This document shows positions 26,234 through 34,747 of a DNA stretch of 64,000 nt, piece after piece. Source of the stretch: Streptomyces sp. NBC_00287 (lineage in GTDB: Bacteria > Actinomycetota > Actinomycetes > Streptomycetales > Streptomycetaceae); contig NZ_CP108053.1 of assembly GCF_036173105.1 (NCBI RefSeq), positions 8,742,001 to 8,806,000 of the forward strand, read 5' to 3'. The first letter of the stretch is position 1. Each line of letters starts with the position of its first letter. Below the pieces are notes generated by a model, which saw only the letters and a program-made list of their open reading frames with translations, did not search any database and was not told the origin of the DNA. A program made the translations under genes and the position numbers.

Positions 26234-26336
26234 AGGGAACTCTTGTTCCCTGTTGCTGACCTGTGCAAAGGTGTGCCTCGCTCCCATACGCCTGATGCTT
26301 CAAAAGAGCCGCGCCCGGAGCATACCCATTGGTATG
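26234..26336. promoter_or_regulatory. Two hairpin-forming inverted repeats upstream of the ricin-domain gene
   Basis: AGGGAAC-TCTT-GTTCCCT (26234-26251) and CATACC-CATT-GGTATG (26321-26336) are perfect inverted repeats in the 291-base gap between the AraC and ricin-domain genes. Either could be an operator or an RNA structure in the leader. No clear -35/-10 pair was identified in this gap. Confidence 0.4.
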
Positions 26337-26373
26337 GACCATTAATGCCGCATGCCCTCCGGAGGAATGCCGC

Positions 26374-28146
26374 GTGCACGACGCAGGCTTGCCGAATTTC
26401 CCAGGAAACGCCCACCCCCTGGAATTGACGGACGCGCAACTGAGCGCCGAACTCAAGAAGTGGACGGGGGCGTCGCCCGCGCTGCAGCCCGTGGGTGAAC
26501 TCCTCGACCGGCACTGGGCGGCGGGCTTCGCGTATGCGCGGCTGTGCACCAGTACCGCCCGTGCCGCCGGCATGCTCACCACCGCGGCGTTCACGAGGCT
26601 CTTCGGACAGACCCTGCGGCAGACCGGACCGACCTCCGCGTGGCGCCCCCAACTCCTGGTCACCGTACGGCGTGTCGCCGGGGAGTGGGACACCGACCAG
26701 CGGCGTGAGCTGCTCCACCCCGAGCTGCGGACCGAGGCTGCCGGGGGTGAGCGCGCCGCCGCCCGTCTGCTGCCGCCGGCCCACCGCCGTCTGCTGTCCG
26801 GCGCCTTCCAGCGGCTGCCCCAGTCGTCCCGCTGTCTCCTGTGGCACACCGAGGTCGAGGCCGAACCGCTGAAGACACCGGCCGGGTTGCTGGGCCTGGA
26901 CGAGGAGGGCGCCCGCGTCGAACTCGGCCGCGCCCGCGACCGGTTGCGCGAGGAATGCCTCCAGGTCCACCGCGAACTCGCCCCCGACCAGGAGTGCCGC
27001 CAGTACCTGCGCCTCCTCGACGTCACCTACCGGCGCGGCGGCGTCGACATCGACCCCGATCTGCGCGGGCACCTGGACGGGTGCAAGCACTGCCGGGACA
27101 CCGCCGACCAGTTGGACTGCTTCAACCACGGACTCGGCGTGGCTCTGGCGGAGGCGGTGCTCGGCTGGGGCGCGCAGGAGTACGTGGAGTCCAGGGCGCG
27201 CAGCGCGGACGACGAGAGCGTGCCGGTGGCGGAGGCGGCGACCGTGGTGGGGGAGGACTTCGGCGAAGGCCAAGCGCCTGACATGACCCCGCTGCCCTCT
27301 TCCAGCCGTACCGCTCGCAAGGCCGCCCGCCGTGCCGTGCGGCGGCGCAATCTCACCGTGGCCCTCGTGACCGTCGGCGCGCTGGTCGTGATCCCGTTGG
27401 TGCTGTGGTCCGCCCTGGGCTCGGAGGAGGGCACCGCAGGATCCGGACAGGCCACCGAGGCCGCCGGCTCCGAGGGCCGTACCCCGACGACCGGCCCCTC
27501 GTGGGCCGGGGCCAAGGAGGCGGCGCAGGGCACGCTGACCGGGCGGCTGCACAACATCGCCTCCGGGCTGTGCGTCGGCATCGTCGGAGGCAAGGCGGTC
27601 AAGGGCGCCGAGACCGAACTCGCGGAGTGCTCCGCGCAGGCGGGCCAGCAGTGGGTGTACGAGACCGACGGCCGCCTGCGCAGCGCCGCCGAGCCCGACC
27701 TGTGTCTGGACTCCCACCTCGGCTACTCGGTACGGCTCACGCCCTGCACGGACACCAGAAAGGTCCGCTACGACTTCACGCTCCAGGGCACCCTGGTCCC
27801 GCGCTGGGACCAGGAGCTGGCCCTGACCCCCGCCGCCACCGACGGTTCCGGCGCGCTGGTCCTCAAGACCCGCAAGGACGACTCGGCCCAGCGCTGGGTG
27901 ATCGACACCTCCAAGCCCGAACTCCAGCTGGAGGCGGTCAACTGGGCCGAACCCGCGACCCCAGTACCGCCACCCGCGCCGACGCCGAAGCCCACCCCCA
28001 CGCCGTCGAAGACCCCGAAGGCCACCGCGACGCCGTCGCCCACACCGACGCCCTCGGCCACCGGCGACTGCTACACGGACCCGTACTCCTGCTCCTGGGA
28101 CGGCGACAACGGCTGGGGCGGCGGTTACGGCGGCGGACGCCGCTGA
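26374..28146 (+). CDS. Sigma-like / zinc-finger membrane protein with ricin-type lectin domain
   Basis: A 590-residue multi-domain protein. Residues about 30-115 look like a worn ECF sigma region 2. Residues about 145-205 (CLLWHTEVEAEPLKTPAGLLG) look like sigma region 4. A Cys/His segment, HLDGCKHCRD, resembles an anti-sigma zinc finger. One transmembrane helix follows (about 325-347, VALVTVGALVVIPLVLW), then an outside beta-trefoil part with QQW/QRW-type repeats and a Pro/Thr-rich, Gly-rich tail. It may sense a carbohydrate outside and affect transcription inside. The paralogue at 51164 has the same order. GTG at 26374 follows GGAGG. Confidence 0.75.
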   Translation: MHDAGLPNFPGNAHPLELTDAQLSAELKKWTGASPALQPVGELLDRHWAAGFAYARLCTSTARAAGMLTTAAFTRLFGQTLRQTGPTSAWRPQLLVTVRRVAGEWDTDQRRELLHPELRTEAAGGERAAARLLPPAHRRLLSGAFQRLPQSSRCLLWHTEVEAEPLKTPAGLLGLDEEGARVELGRARDRLREECLQVHRELAPDQECRQYLRLLDVTYRRGGVDIDPDLRGHLDGCKHCRDTADQLDCFNHGLGVALAEAVLGWGAQEYVESRARSADDESVPVAEAATVVGEDFGEGQAPDMTPLPSSSRTARKAARRAVRRRNLTVALVTVGALVVIPLVLWSALGSEEGTAGSGQATEAAGSEGRTPTTGPSWAGAKEAAQGTLTGRLHNIASGLCVGIVGGKAVKGAETELAECSAQAGQQWVYETDGRLRSAAEPDLCLDSHLGYSVRLTPCTDTRKVRYDFTLQGTLVPRWDQELALTPAATDGSGALVLKTRKDDSAQRWVIDTSKPELQLEAVNWAEPATPVPPPAPTPKPTPTPSKTPKATATPSPTPTPSATGDCYTDPYSCSWDGDNGWGGGYGGGRR

Positions 28147-28149
28147 CGG

Positions 28150-28800
28150 TCAGGGCTGTCCGGGCCCCGAGCCGGGGGCGAACACCGTCAAGGACACCGA
28201 GGAGGCGTTGCCGGACACCGGCACCGCACCCGCCGTCCAGGGCACCTCGATCGGCTCCCGCTCGTCCGGCGGGGTCACCAGCAGCGCCGCCGGCCGGGCG
28301 GTGCGCGCCCCGCTGATTTCCGGGCTGGAGTACGAAAGACCCGCCCACGCGCTGTCCCCCGGCGCCAGCGTCACCCGCGCCGGCGAGCCGGGAGCGCGCT
28401 CGGGGTCCGGGCCGAGCTGCTCGCCGGACGCATCGACGAAGGCGGCGCCCGGATAGCCGTACACCGTGCAGGTGCGCGCGGAGGCGTTGGTCAGGACGAT
28501 CGGGAAGTTCCGCTGACCGGCACCGGGATCCATGCGGCCGACCTCGGCGCGCAACTCGCCCGTGTGGCAGCGGGTCGACTGCTTCGTGCCGCCGGCCGCC
28601 GAGGGCGAGGGTGCCGGTTCAGTGGCGGCGGCTTGTTCGCTCGGGGAGCTGCTGGTGGCCGTGCGGTCCGGCGAGGTGGGCGGCTGCCGGGGAGCGGTCG
28701 TCGTACCGTCGGCGCCGCCGCAGGCGGTCAGTGCGCCGAGCGTCGCGACCGCACTCGCGAGCAGGGCGGCCCGGCGCACGGACGAGGACGTGTTCGCCAT
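28150..28800 (-). CDS. DUF4232 lipoprotein
   Basis: A 216-residue exported lipoprotein. The lipobox LGALTACGG near residue 26 gives the modified Cys. A Ser/Thr/Pro/Ala-rich linker follows, then a DUF4232 beta-sandwich with FPIVLTNASARTCTVYGYPG and the late LAPGDSAWAGL. Function is unknown for this common Streptomyces family. ATG at 28800 is chosen; an upstream GTG at 28809 is possible. It is convergent with the ricin-domain gene, with three bases between the stops. Confidence 0.82.
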   Translation of the reverse strand: MANTSSSVRRAALLASAVATLGALTACGGADGTTTAPRQPPTSPDRTATSSSPSEQAAATEPAPSPSAAGGTKQSTRCHTGELRAEVGRMDPGAGQRNFPIVLTNASARTCTVYGYPGAAFVDASGEQLGPDPERAPGSPARVTLAPGDSAWAGLSYSSPEISGARTARPAALLVTPPDEREPIEVPWTAGAVPVSGNASSVSLTVFAPGSGPGQP

Positions 28801-28879
28801 GTTCTCCACGCTCCTGAGGGTTCGTCATGTTCCCGAGTGTCCGCCGTACGCAAGGAGAAACGCGGAAAGCGTACGCCGC

Positions 28880-31255
28880 TCAGTCCTCGTCGAGGAGGGT
28901 GAGTTCCGCCCAGATCGTCTTGCCCTGGGCGGTGTGCCGGCTGCCCCAGCGCTGGGTGAGCTGGGCGACCAGCAGCAGCCCTCGGCCGCCCTCGTCCCAG
29001 GTCTTGGCCCGGCGCAGATGCGGTGCCGTGTGGCTGGCGTCGGACACCTCGCAGATCAGCGTGGCCGCGTCATGGATCAGCCGGAGCCGGATCGGCTGCG
29101 AGCCGTACCGGATGGCGTTGGTGACCAGCTCGCTCACCACCAGTTCGGCCGTGAACGACGCCTCGCTCAGCTCCCAGGAGTCGAGCTGCTCGACGACCTG
29201 CTTGCGGATCGGCGAGACCAGCGCCGGGTCGGCGGGGATGTCCCAGGTGGCGACCTGGGAGGCGGGCAGGCCCCGGGTGCGGGCCAGCAACAGGGCCACG
29301 TCGTCGGGGACGCCGCCGGGTGGGAGCAGGGCGTGCAGGATCCGGTCGCAGGTCTCCTCCAGCGATTCCGTGGAGATCGCCAGGGCGTCCAGGAGCAGCG
29401 CCTGGCCGGCGTCGACGTCCCGTTCGCGGTGCTCGAGCAGACCGTCGGTGAAGAACCCCAGCACACTGCCCTCGCGCACATCCAGCTCGGCCGACTCGAA
29501 CGGCAGCCCGCCGAAACCCAGCGGCGGCCCGGCGGGCATGTCGATCTGCCGGGGCGCACCCTTCGGCGGGACCAGCACGGGCGGCGGATGTCCGGCCCGG
29601 GCCAGCGCACAGCGCCGTGACACCGGGTCGTACATGGCGTACAGACAGGTGGCGCCGACCTCGCCCGGGCTGCCCTCCCCACCGGCCTCTTCGGACAGCC
29701 GAACGACGAGATCGTCGAGGTGGGTGAGCAGCTCGTCCGGGGCCAGGTCGATGTCGGCCAGGGTGCGGACGGCGGTGCGCAGCCTACCCATGGTCGCCGA
29801 GGCCTGGATGCCGTGCCCGACGACGTCCCCGACGCACAGCGCGACCCGCATCCCGGACAGCGGGATCACATCGAACCAGTCGCCGCCGACGCCGGAGCGG
29901 GCGGCGGGGAGGTAGCGGGAGGCCGCGTCGACTGCGGGCGTGCGGGGGAGTCCCCGGGGGAGCAGGCTGCGCTGGAGGGCGAGCGCGGTCTCGCGTTCGC
30001 GGGAGTAGCGGCGGGCGTTGTCGACGCAGACGGCCGCGCGGGCCGTGATCTCCTCGGCGAGCAGCACATCGTCGGGGGTGAAGGGGTCGGGGCGGCGGAA
30101 CCGGGTGAGCACCGCGACGCCCAGGGTCAGGCCCCGGGCCCGGATCGGCACGGACATCGTGGAGTGGATGCCGTGCTCCCTGACCCGGGCGCTGCGTTTC
30201 GTGTCCCGGCTCAGCCACTGGTCGAGGTCGCCGGAGGGTACCGAGGCGACGACGGTGCGGCCAGCCGTCAGCGAGGCGGCCTGCGGGGACTCGGCCGGGT
30301 AGAGCTCCAGGTGCCCGGGTTTGACCACGGCCTCAGGGTCGCCCGGGGTGATCGACCGGTGCGCGGCGCGGCGCAGTCCGACCGGCGCGGTGATCGGCGC
30401 CGGCGGGCCCCCGCCCTCCTCGTCGGGGTCGAGCAGGTCGACGCTGACGAAGTCGCCGAGCGCGGGGACGCACACATCGGCGAGCTCCTGTGCCGTCCGG
30501 GTGACGTCGAGGGTGCTGCCGATGCGCACGCTGGCCTCGTTGACCAGGTGGAGCCGCTCGCGGGAGAGGTAGTTCTCGGTGAAGTCATGGGCGGCCAGGC
30601 ACACGCCCCGCACCCGTCCATGGCCGTCCGTGACGGGCGCCATCCGGGCCAGCCAGGCGTGTGCGCCGGCCTCGCCGCCGGTGCGCATGTACGTCTGCAC
30701 ATCCCGGGCCCGGCCGGTGGCCAGCACGTCGGCCATGTGCTCCTCCAGCTCCTCGCTCTGCGCCTTGCCGCCGATCTCGGACAGCCTCAGCCCCTGGATG
30801 CGGTCCTCGGGCAGCCCGATCACCTCGGCCATGGCGTCGTTGATCCGGTTCAGCCGCAGCCGCTCGTCGTAGACGGCGACGGCGCACGGCGACTGGGTGA
30901 GCGCGGCCGTGGCCAGCGGGTCGTCGGGGGAGCGGGGGCCGCCCGGCTCCAGCGGGGTGACCACGAGCCAGTGGGCCGGGCGGTCCTCGCTCGGTGGGCG
31001 GTGGTGGGCCAGCAGCCACACCCGGACCCGGTGGCCGTCCTGATGGCGCAAGGGGACAGTGCCGTCCCAGCGGGGGCCCGCCGGGACGGGCAGCGAGCCG
31101 TCGGCCAGCAGCTCGTCTGCGGGGCGGCCCACGACGTCGGCGGCCGGCCAGCCCAGCAGCCGCCGGGCACCGGCGTTCCACTCCACCAGGGTGCCGTGTT
31201 CGTCGATGACAGCACGAGCCGTCGCGGCGTCGTCGATCGGTTCGTGCGGGCTCAT
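28880..31255 (-). CDS. PAS-GAF-SpoIIE phosphatase with HATPase domain
   Basis: A 791-residue cytoplasmic regulator. Domains in order are two PAS domains (about 10-110 and 125-240), GAF (about 245-420), a PP2C/SpoIIE Ser/Thr phosphatase (about 440-650, with SGVGGDWFDVIPL and VALCVGDVVGHG) and an anti-sigma-type histidine-kinase-like ATPase (about 665-785, with VSELVTNAIRYG and GGRGLLLVAQL). Proteins of this form act in partner-switching control of alternative sigma factors. ATG at 31255 has GGGAG eight bases before it; longer GTG starts exist up to 31282. No cognate antagonist gene is adjacent. Confidence 0.9.
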   Translation of the reverse strand: MSPHEPIDDAATARAVIDEHGTLVEWNAGARRLLGWPAADVVGRPADELLADGSLPVPAGPRWDGTVPLRHQDGHRVRVWLLAHHRPPSEDRPAHWLVVTPLEPGGPRSPDDPLATAALTQSPCAVAVYDERLRLNRINDAMAEVIGLPEDRIQGLRLSEIGGKAQSEELEEHMADVLATGRARDVQTYMRTGGEAGAHAWLARMAPVTDGHGRVRGVCLAAHDFTENYLSRERLHLVNEASVRIGSTLDVTRTAQELADVCVPALGDFVSVDLLDPDEEGGGPPAPITAPVGLRRAAHRSITPGDPEAVVKPGHLELYPAESPQAASLTAGRTVVASVPSGDLDQWLSRDTKRSARVREHGIHSTMSVPIRARGLTLGVAVLTRFRRPDPFTPDDVLLAEEITARAAVCVDNARRYSRERETALALQRSLLPRGLPRTPAVDAASRYLPAARSGVGGDWFDVIPLSGMRVALCVGDVVGHGIQASATMGRLRTAVRTLADIDLAPDELLTHLDDLVVRLSEEAGGEGSPGEVGATCLYAMYDPVSRRCALARAGHPPPVLVPPKGAPRQIDMPAGPPLGFGGLPFESAELDVREGSVLGFFTDGLLEHRERDVDAGQALLLDALAISTESLEETCDRILHALLPPGGVPDDVALLLARTRGLPASQVATWDIPADPALVSPIRKQVVEQLDSWELSEASFTAELVVSELVTNAIRYGSQPIRLRLIHDAATLICEVSDASHTAPHLRRAKTWDEGGRGLLLVAQLTQRWGSRHTAQGKTIWAELTLLDED

Positions 31256-31396
31256 CGTCGCCACTCCCACGCGGACACTCACAGTGACTAGTGGTCACTT
31301 GAGTTCCAGCGTAGTGGGTCCCGGCCCCGGACGGACGGGGAACTCCTGTGCGGGCGGCCGAACGGTCAAGGTCGATTTCCGGCCGTTGTGACAGCT

Positions 31397-31452
31397 GGGT
31401 GCAAGCGCTTGCTCCCGACCCTTGACGCTGCTGTGTGCCTGCCGGTCAGAAT
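31397..31452 (+). promoter_or_regulatory. Promoter with LacI-type operator before the GH2 gene
   Basis: GGGTGCAAGCGCTTGCTCCC (31397-31416) is a 20-base palindrome with one mismatch; its GCAAGCGCTTGC core is perfect and typical of LacI-family sites. TTGACG (31422-31427) and CAGAAT (31447-31452), 19 bases apart, follow it. A sugar-responsive repressor encoded outside the window probably controls the gene. Confidence 0.6.
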
Positions 31453-31509
31453 CTGCGTGTTCGCGATCAGTTGTGAGTATTTCTGTTGCACCTGATGAGG
31501 GAGACCCGT

Positions 31510-34500
31510 ATGACGGTCACTCGCAGATCGGTTCTGATCGCCTCTACGGCCGCGCCGGCCGCAGGAGCGCTGACAGGCACCCCGGCGCAGGCCGCCGGGA
31601 CCGCCGGGGACCGCTCCGGCCGCCGTACCGTCCCGCTGCGCGACGGCTGGCGGTTCGCCCTGGTCAACCCGGGCGGGATCACCGATCCGACCGGCGCCTA
31701 CGACGGCGCCGCGGAGCCCGCGTACGACGACTCGGCATGGCGGGAGGTGGCCGTCCCGCACGACTGGAGCATCGAGCTCGCCCCGACCACCGAGCACGGC
31801 ACCACCAGCGGCACCGGCTTCTTCCCGGGCGGCCTCGGCTGGTACCGCCTGGCCTTCACCCTGCCGCCCGCCCTGGCCGGGAAGCGGATCTCGGTGGAGT
31901 TCGACGGCGTCTACATGGACTGCGTCGTGCACTGCAACGGCCGGGAGATCGGCCGCCACCCCTACGGCTACACCGGCTTCGCCCTCGACCTCACCGAGCT
32001 GCTGCACACCGACGGCACCACCGAGAACGTCCTCGCCGTCATGGTCCGCAACCAGCTCCCCAGTAGCCGCTGGTACTCCGGCAGCGGTATCTACCGCGAG
32101 GCCCGGCTCGTGGTGACCGAGCCGGTGCATGTGGCGCGCTGGGGCACGTACGTCACGACACCCGAGGTCACGGCGGAACGCGCCCTCGTGCGGGTGCAGA
32201 CCACCGTGGCCAATGACTCCGGCAGCGGCGCGGACGTCGAGGTCGTCTCGCGGATCGCGGGCCCCGGCGGCCGGACCGTGGCCCGTACGTCCTCCACGGT
32301 CGCCGTCACCGACCGGGCGACGGAGACCCATGAACTCGCCCTCACCGACCCGAAGTTGTGGGACTTCGAGTCCCCGCACCGCTACACCCTCCACACCGAA
32401 CTCCGCGTCGGCGGAAGGACCGTGGACACCTACCGCACGCCCTTCGGTATCCGCACCTTCCGCTTCGACCCGGAGGAGGGCTTCTTCCTCAACGGCGCCC
32501 ACACCAAGATCCGGGGCGTCGACCTCCACCACGATCTGGGCGCCCTCGGCGCCGCCGTGAGCATCGACGCGATCCGCAGACAGCTGACCATCATGAAGTC
32601 GATGGGCGTCAATGCCCTGCGCACCTCCCACAACCCGCCCGCGCCCGAAGTCCTCCAGGTCTGCGAGGAGATGGGCGTGGTGATGATGGTGGAGGCGTTC
32701 GACTGCTGGCGCACCGGCAAGAACCGCTACGACTACGGACGGTTCTTCGACGAGTGGGGCGACAAGGACGCCACCGAGATGGTGCTCGCCGCCCGCAACT
32801 GTCCGGCCGTGGTCCTGTGGTCCATCGGTAACGAGGTACCCGACTCCACCTCCACCGCCGGGCTCGCCATGGCCGACCGTGTCATCGACGCCATCCGGGC
32901 CGCCGACGACACCCGCCCGCTGGTCATCGGCTCCGACAAATACCGCCGACTTCCGGCCAAGGGCTCGGCGGCCGACCGGATGCTCGCCAAGCTGGACGGC
33001 CTCGGCCTCAACTACAACACCGCGAAATCCGTGGACGCCCTGCACACGACCTACCCGCACCTGTTCCTCTTCGAGTCCGAGTCCTCCTCGGAGACCTCCA
33101 GCCGCGGCACCTACCAGGAGCCTGAGCGCCTCAACACGGGCGAGAACTACACCCCGGGCAGACGGGCGACCTCGTCGTACGACAACAACCTCGCCTCCTG
33201 GACGATGAGCGGCGAGTACGGGCACAAGAAGGACCGGGACCGGAAGTGGTTCACGGGACAGTTCCTGTGGTCCGGTATCGACTACCTCGGGGAGCCCACG
33301 CCGTACGACGTCTTCCCCGTGAAGGCGTCCTTCTTCGGCGCGGTCGACACGGCCGGATTCCCCAAGGACATGTACTACCTGTTCCAGAGCCAGTGGACGA
33401 GCGAGCCCATGGTCCATCTGTTGCCGACGACCTGGAACCACGCCAAGGGCGACACGGTCGAGGTGTGGGCGTACGCCAACGTCGACACGGTCGAGCTCTT
33501 CCTCAACGGACGCTCCCTCGGCACCCGGACCTTCGACACCAAGAAGACCACCGACGGACGGGTCTACCTGGAGACCACCGAGGCCACCGGCGACGACAAG
33601 ACCTTCACCGAGGCCCCCTATCCCGGCAGTTACACCAGCCCGAACGGGAGCGCGGGCAAGCTGCATCTGACCTGGAAAGTGGCGTACGAGCCGGGCGAGT
33701 TGAAGGCGGTCGCGCGCAGCGAGGGGACGGTCGTGGCGACGGATGTGCTGCGGACCGCGGGCAAGCCGCACGCCGTACGGCTCACCACCGACCGTGACTC
33801 CCTTGCCGCCGACGGCCGTTCGCTGCTGTTCGTGACCGCCGAGGTCGTCGACGCGCGCGGAGTGGTCGTGCCCGACGCCGAGGACCTGATCGCCTTCGAC
33901 GTGGCCGGCGGCTCGGTCGCCGGGCTCGACAACGGCCGTCAGGAGAGCGCCGAGCGTTACCGGGCGAGCACCCGGACCGCCTTCCACGGCAAGGCACTTG
34001 CGATGGTGCGGTCCGGCACGAAGGCGGGCGTGCTGAAGGTGACCGCACGGGCGGAGGGGCTGCGGTCCGGCACGCTGACCGTGCGCACCACCCGAGCCGA
34101 CTCGGTCGCGCTCACCCCGGCCGCGGCCTTCGAGCCGGACCTTCCGGCGCCGACGAACTACCCTCATGCGGACGCCAGTTACTCCGGCCGCCCGGACACC
34201 CTCCCGGCCGCGATGCTCGACGGTGCCCCGGCCACCGGCTGGTCCAACGGCTTCCACAAGGCGGCCACGGCCCTGCTGCCCGCCTTCGACGGCGCGCGGG
34301 CGGAGGACTGGGTGAGCGTCGACTTCGGGCGGTCCCGGACCCTCGACCGGGCCGAGGTCTCCTTCACCGCCGACGCGACGCACACCCTGCCCGCCGCCAT
34401 CGAGGTCGCCGTCTGGGACGGCCGCCGATGGGTCGCAGCCACCGGGATCTCGGTCGACTGGGCCCCCGCCTCCGACGCGCCGACGGCGATCACCTTCGAC

Positions 34501-34602
34501 CCGGTGCGCGGCTCCCGGCTGCGCCTCACCCTGACCAGCGCCCACCCAGGTCAGGCGCGCGGCGCGGTCCGCATCAGCAAGCTGGAGGCGCCGGGCGCCT
34601 GA
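31510..34602 (+). CDS. Secreted glycoside hydrolase family 2 enzyme (beta-galactosidase-like)
   Basis: A 1030-residue exported enzyme. A twin-arginine-type signal (TRRSVLIASTAAPAAGA) precedes a GH2 sugar-binding jelly roll, an Ig-like domain and the TIM barrel, where HHDLGALG and SHNPPAPE are typical. The acid/base is Glu442 (SIGNEVPD) and the nucleophile is probably Glu524 (ESSSETSSRG). A DUF4982 domain and bacterial Ig-like regions follow, and the C-terminal ~150 residues resemble an F5/8-type carbohydrate-binding module (ATGWSNGF, DWVSVDFG). It should release beta-linked galactose or a related sugar outside the cell. ATG at 31510 is preferred; starts at 31486 and 31495 are alternatives. 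Confidence 0.88.
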   Translation: MTVTRRSVLIASTAAPAAGALTGTPAQAAGTAGDRSGRRTVPLRDGWRFALVNPGGITDPTGAYDGAAEPAYDDSAWREVAVPHDWSIELAPTTEHGTTSGTGFFPGGLGWYRLAFTLPPALAGKRISVEFDGVYMDCVVHCNGREIGRHPYGYTGFALDLTELLHTDGTTENVLAVMVRNQLPSSRWYSGSGIYREARLVVTEPVHVARWGTYVTTPEVTAERALVRVQTTVANDSGSGADVEVVSRIAGPGGRTVARTSSTVAVTDRATETHELALTDPKLWDFESPHRYTLHTELRVGGRTVDTYRTPFGIRTFRFDPEEGFFLNGAHTKIRGVDLHHDLGALGAAVSIDAIRRQLTIMKSMGVNALRTSHNPPAPEVLQVCEEMGVVMMVEAFDCWRTGKNRYDYGRFFDEWGDKDATEMVLAARNCPAVVLWSIGNEVPDSTSTAGLAMADRVIDAIRAADDTRPLVIGSDKYRRLPAKGSAADRMLAKLDGLGLNYNTAKSVDALHTTYPHLFLFESESSSETSSRGTYQEPERLNTGENYTPGRRATSSYDNNLASWTMSGEYGHKKDRDRKWFTGQFLWSGIDYLGEPTPYDVFPVKASFFGAVDTAGFPKDMYYLFQSQWTSEPMVHLLPTTWNHAKGDTVEVWAYANVDTVELFLNGRSLGTRTFDTKKTTDGRVYLETTEATGDDKTFTEAPYPGSYTSPNGSAGKLHLTWKVAYEPGELKAVARSEGTVVATDVLRTAGKPHAVRLTTDRDSLAADGRSLLFVTAEVVDARGVVVPDAEDLIAFDVAGGSVAGLDNGRQESAERYRASTRTAFHGKALAMVRSGTKAGVLKVTARAEGLRSGTLTVRTTRADSVALTPAAAFEPDLPAPTNYPHADASYSGRPDTLPAAMLDGAPATGWSNGFHKAATALLPAFDGARAEDWVSVDFGRSRTLDRAEVSFTADATHTLPAAIEVAVWDGRRWVAATGISVDWAPASDAPTAITFDPVRGSRLRLTLTSAHPGQARGAVRISKLEAPGA

Positions 34603-34614
34603 AGTCGCCTTCTC

Positions 34615-34645
34615 GGTCCGGGCGGAAAGCATTCCCGTCCGGACC
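34615..34645 (+). terminator. Hairpin after the GH2 gene
   Basis: GGTCCGG (34615-34621) pairs with CCGGACC (34639-34645), with GGAA/TTCC able to pair inside. It ends two bases before the -35 of the GH9 promoter, so it probably separates the two glycoside hydrolase transcripts. Confidence 0.5.
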
Positions 34646-34646
34646 G

Positions 34647-34706
34647 TTGACGGGGTGTCACACCTGCAACAAGCATGTCCTGCGTCCGCATCTGGGAGCG
34701 CTCCCA
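34647..34706 (+). promoter_or_regulatory. GH9 promoter with a perfect CebR box
   Basis: A TTGACG at 34647-34652 is the likely -35; the -10 is less clear (AAGCAT, 34671-34676). Downstream, TGGGAGCGCTCCCA at 34693-34706 is an exact copy of the 14-base CebR operator known in Streptomyces, released by cellobiose or cellotriose. The cellulase is therefore expected to be induced by cellulose breakdown products. Confidence 0.8.
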
Positions 34707-34747
34707 TCGGGGGGCGTCACCCGTACCTCCCGCCGAGGAGCCCAGAC

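Noticed and set aside
28845..28875. CGTACGC / GCGTACG inverted repeat between the lipoprotein and SpoIIE genes
   Set aside because: The arms are short with a 17-base loop and could arise by chance; position after one gene and before another gives no clear role.
31366..34707. A 1113-codon open frame antisense to the GH2 gene
   Set aside because: It is a GC-bias shadow: Gly/Val/Arg/Asp-rich with no domain, and the sense frame has a full GH2 enzyme with catalytic residues.
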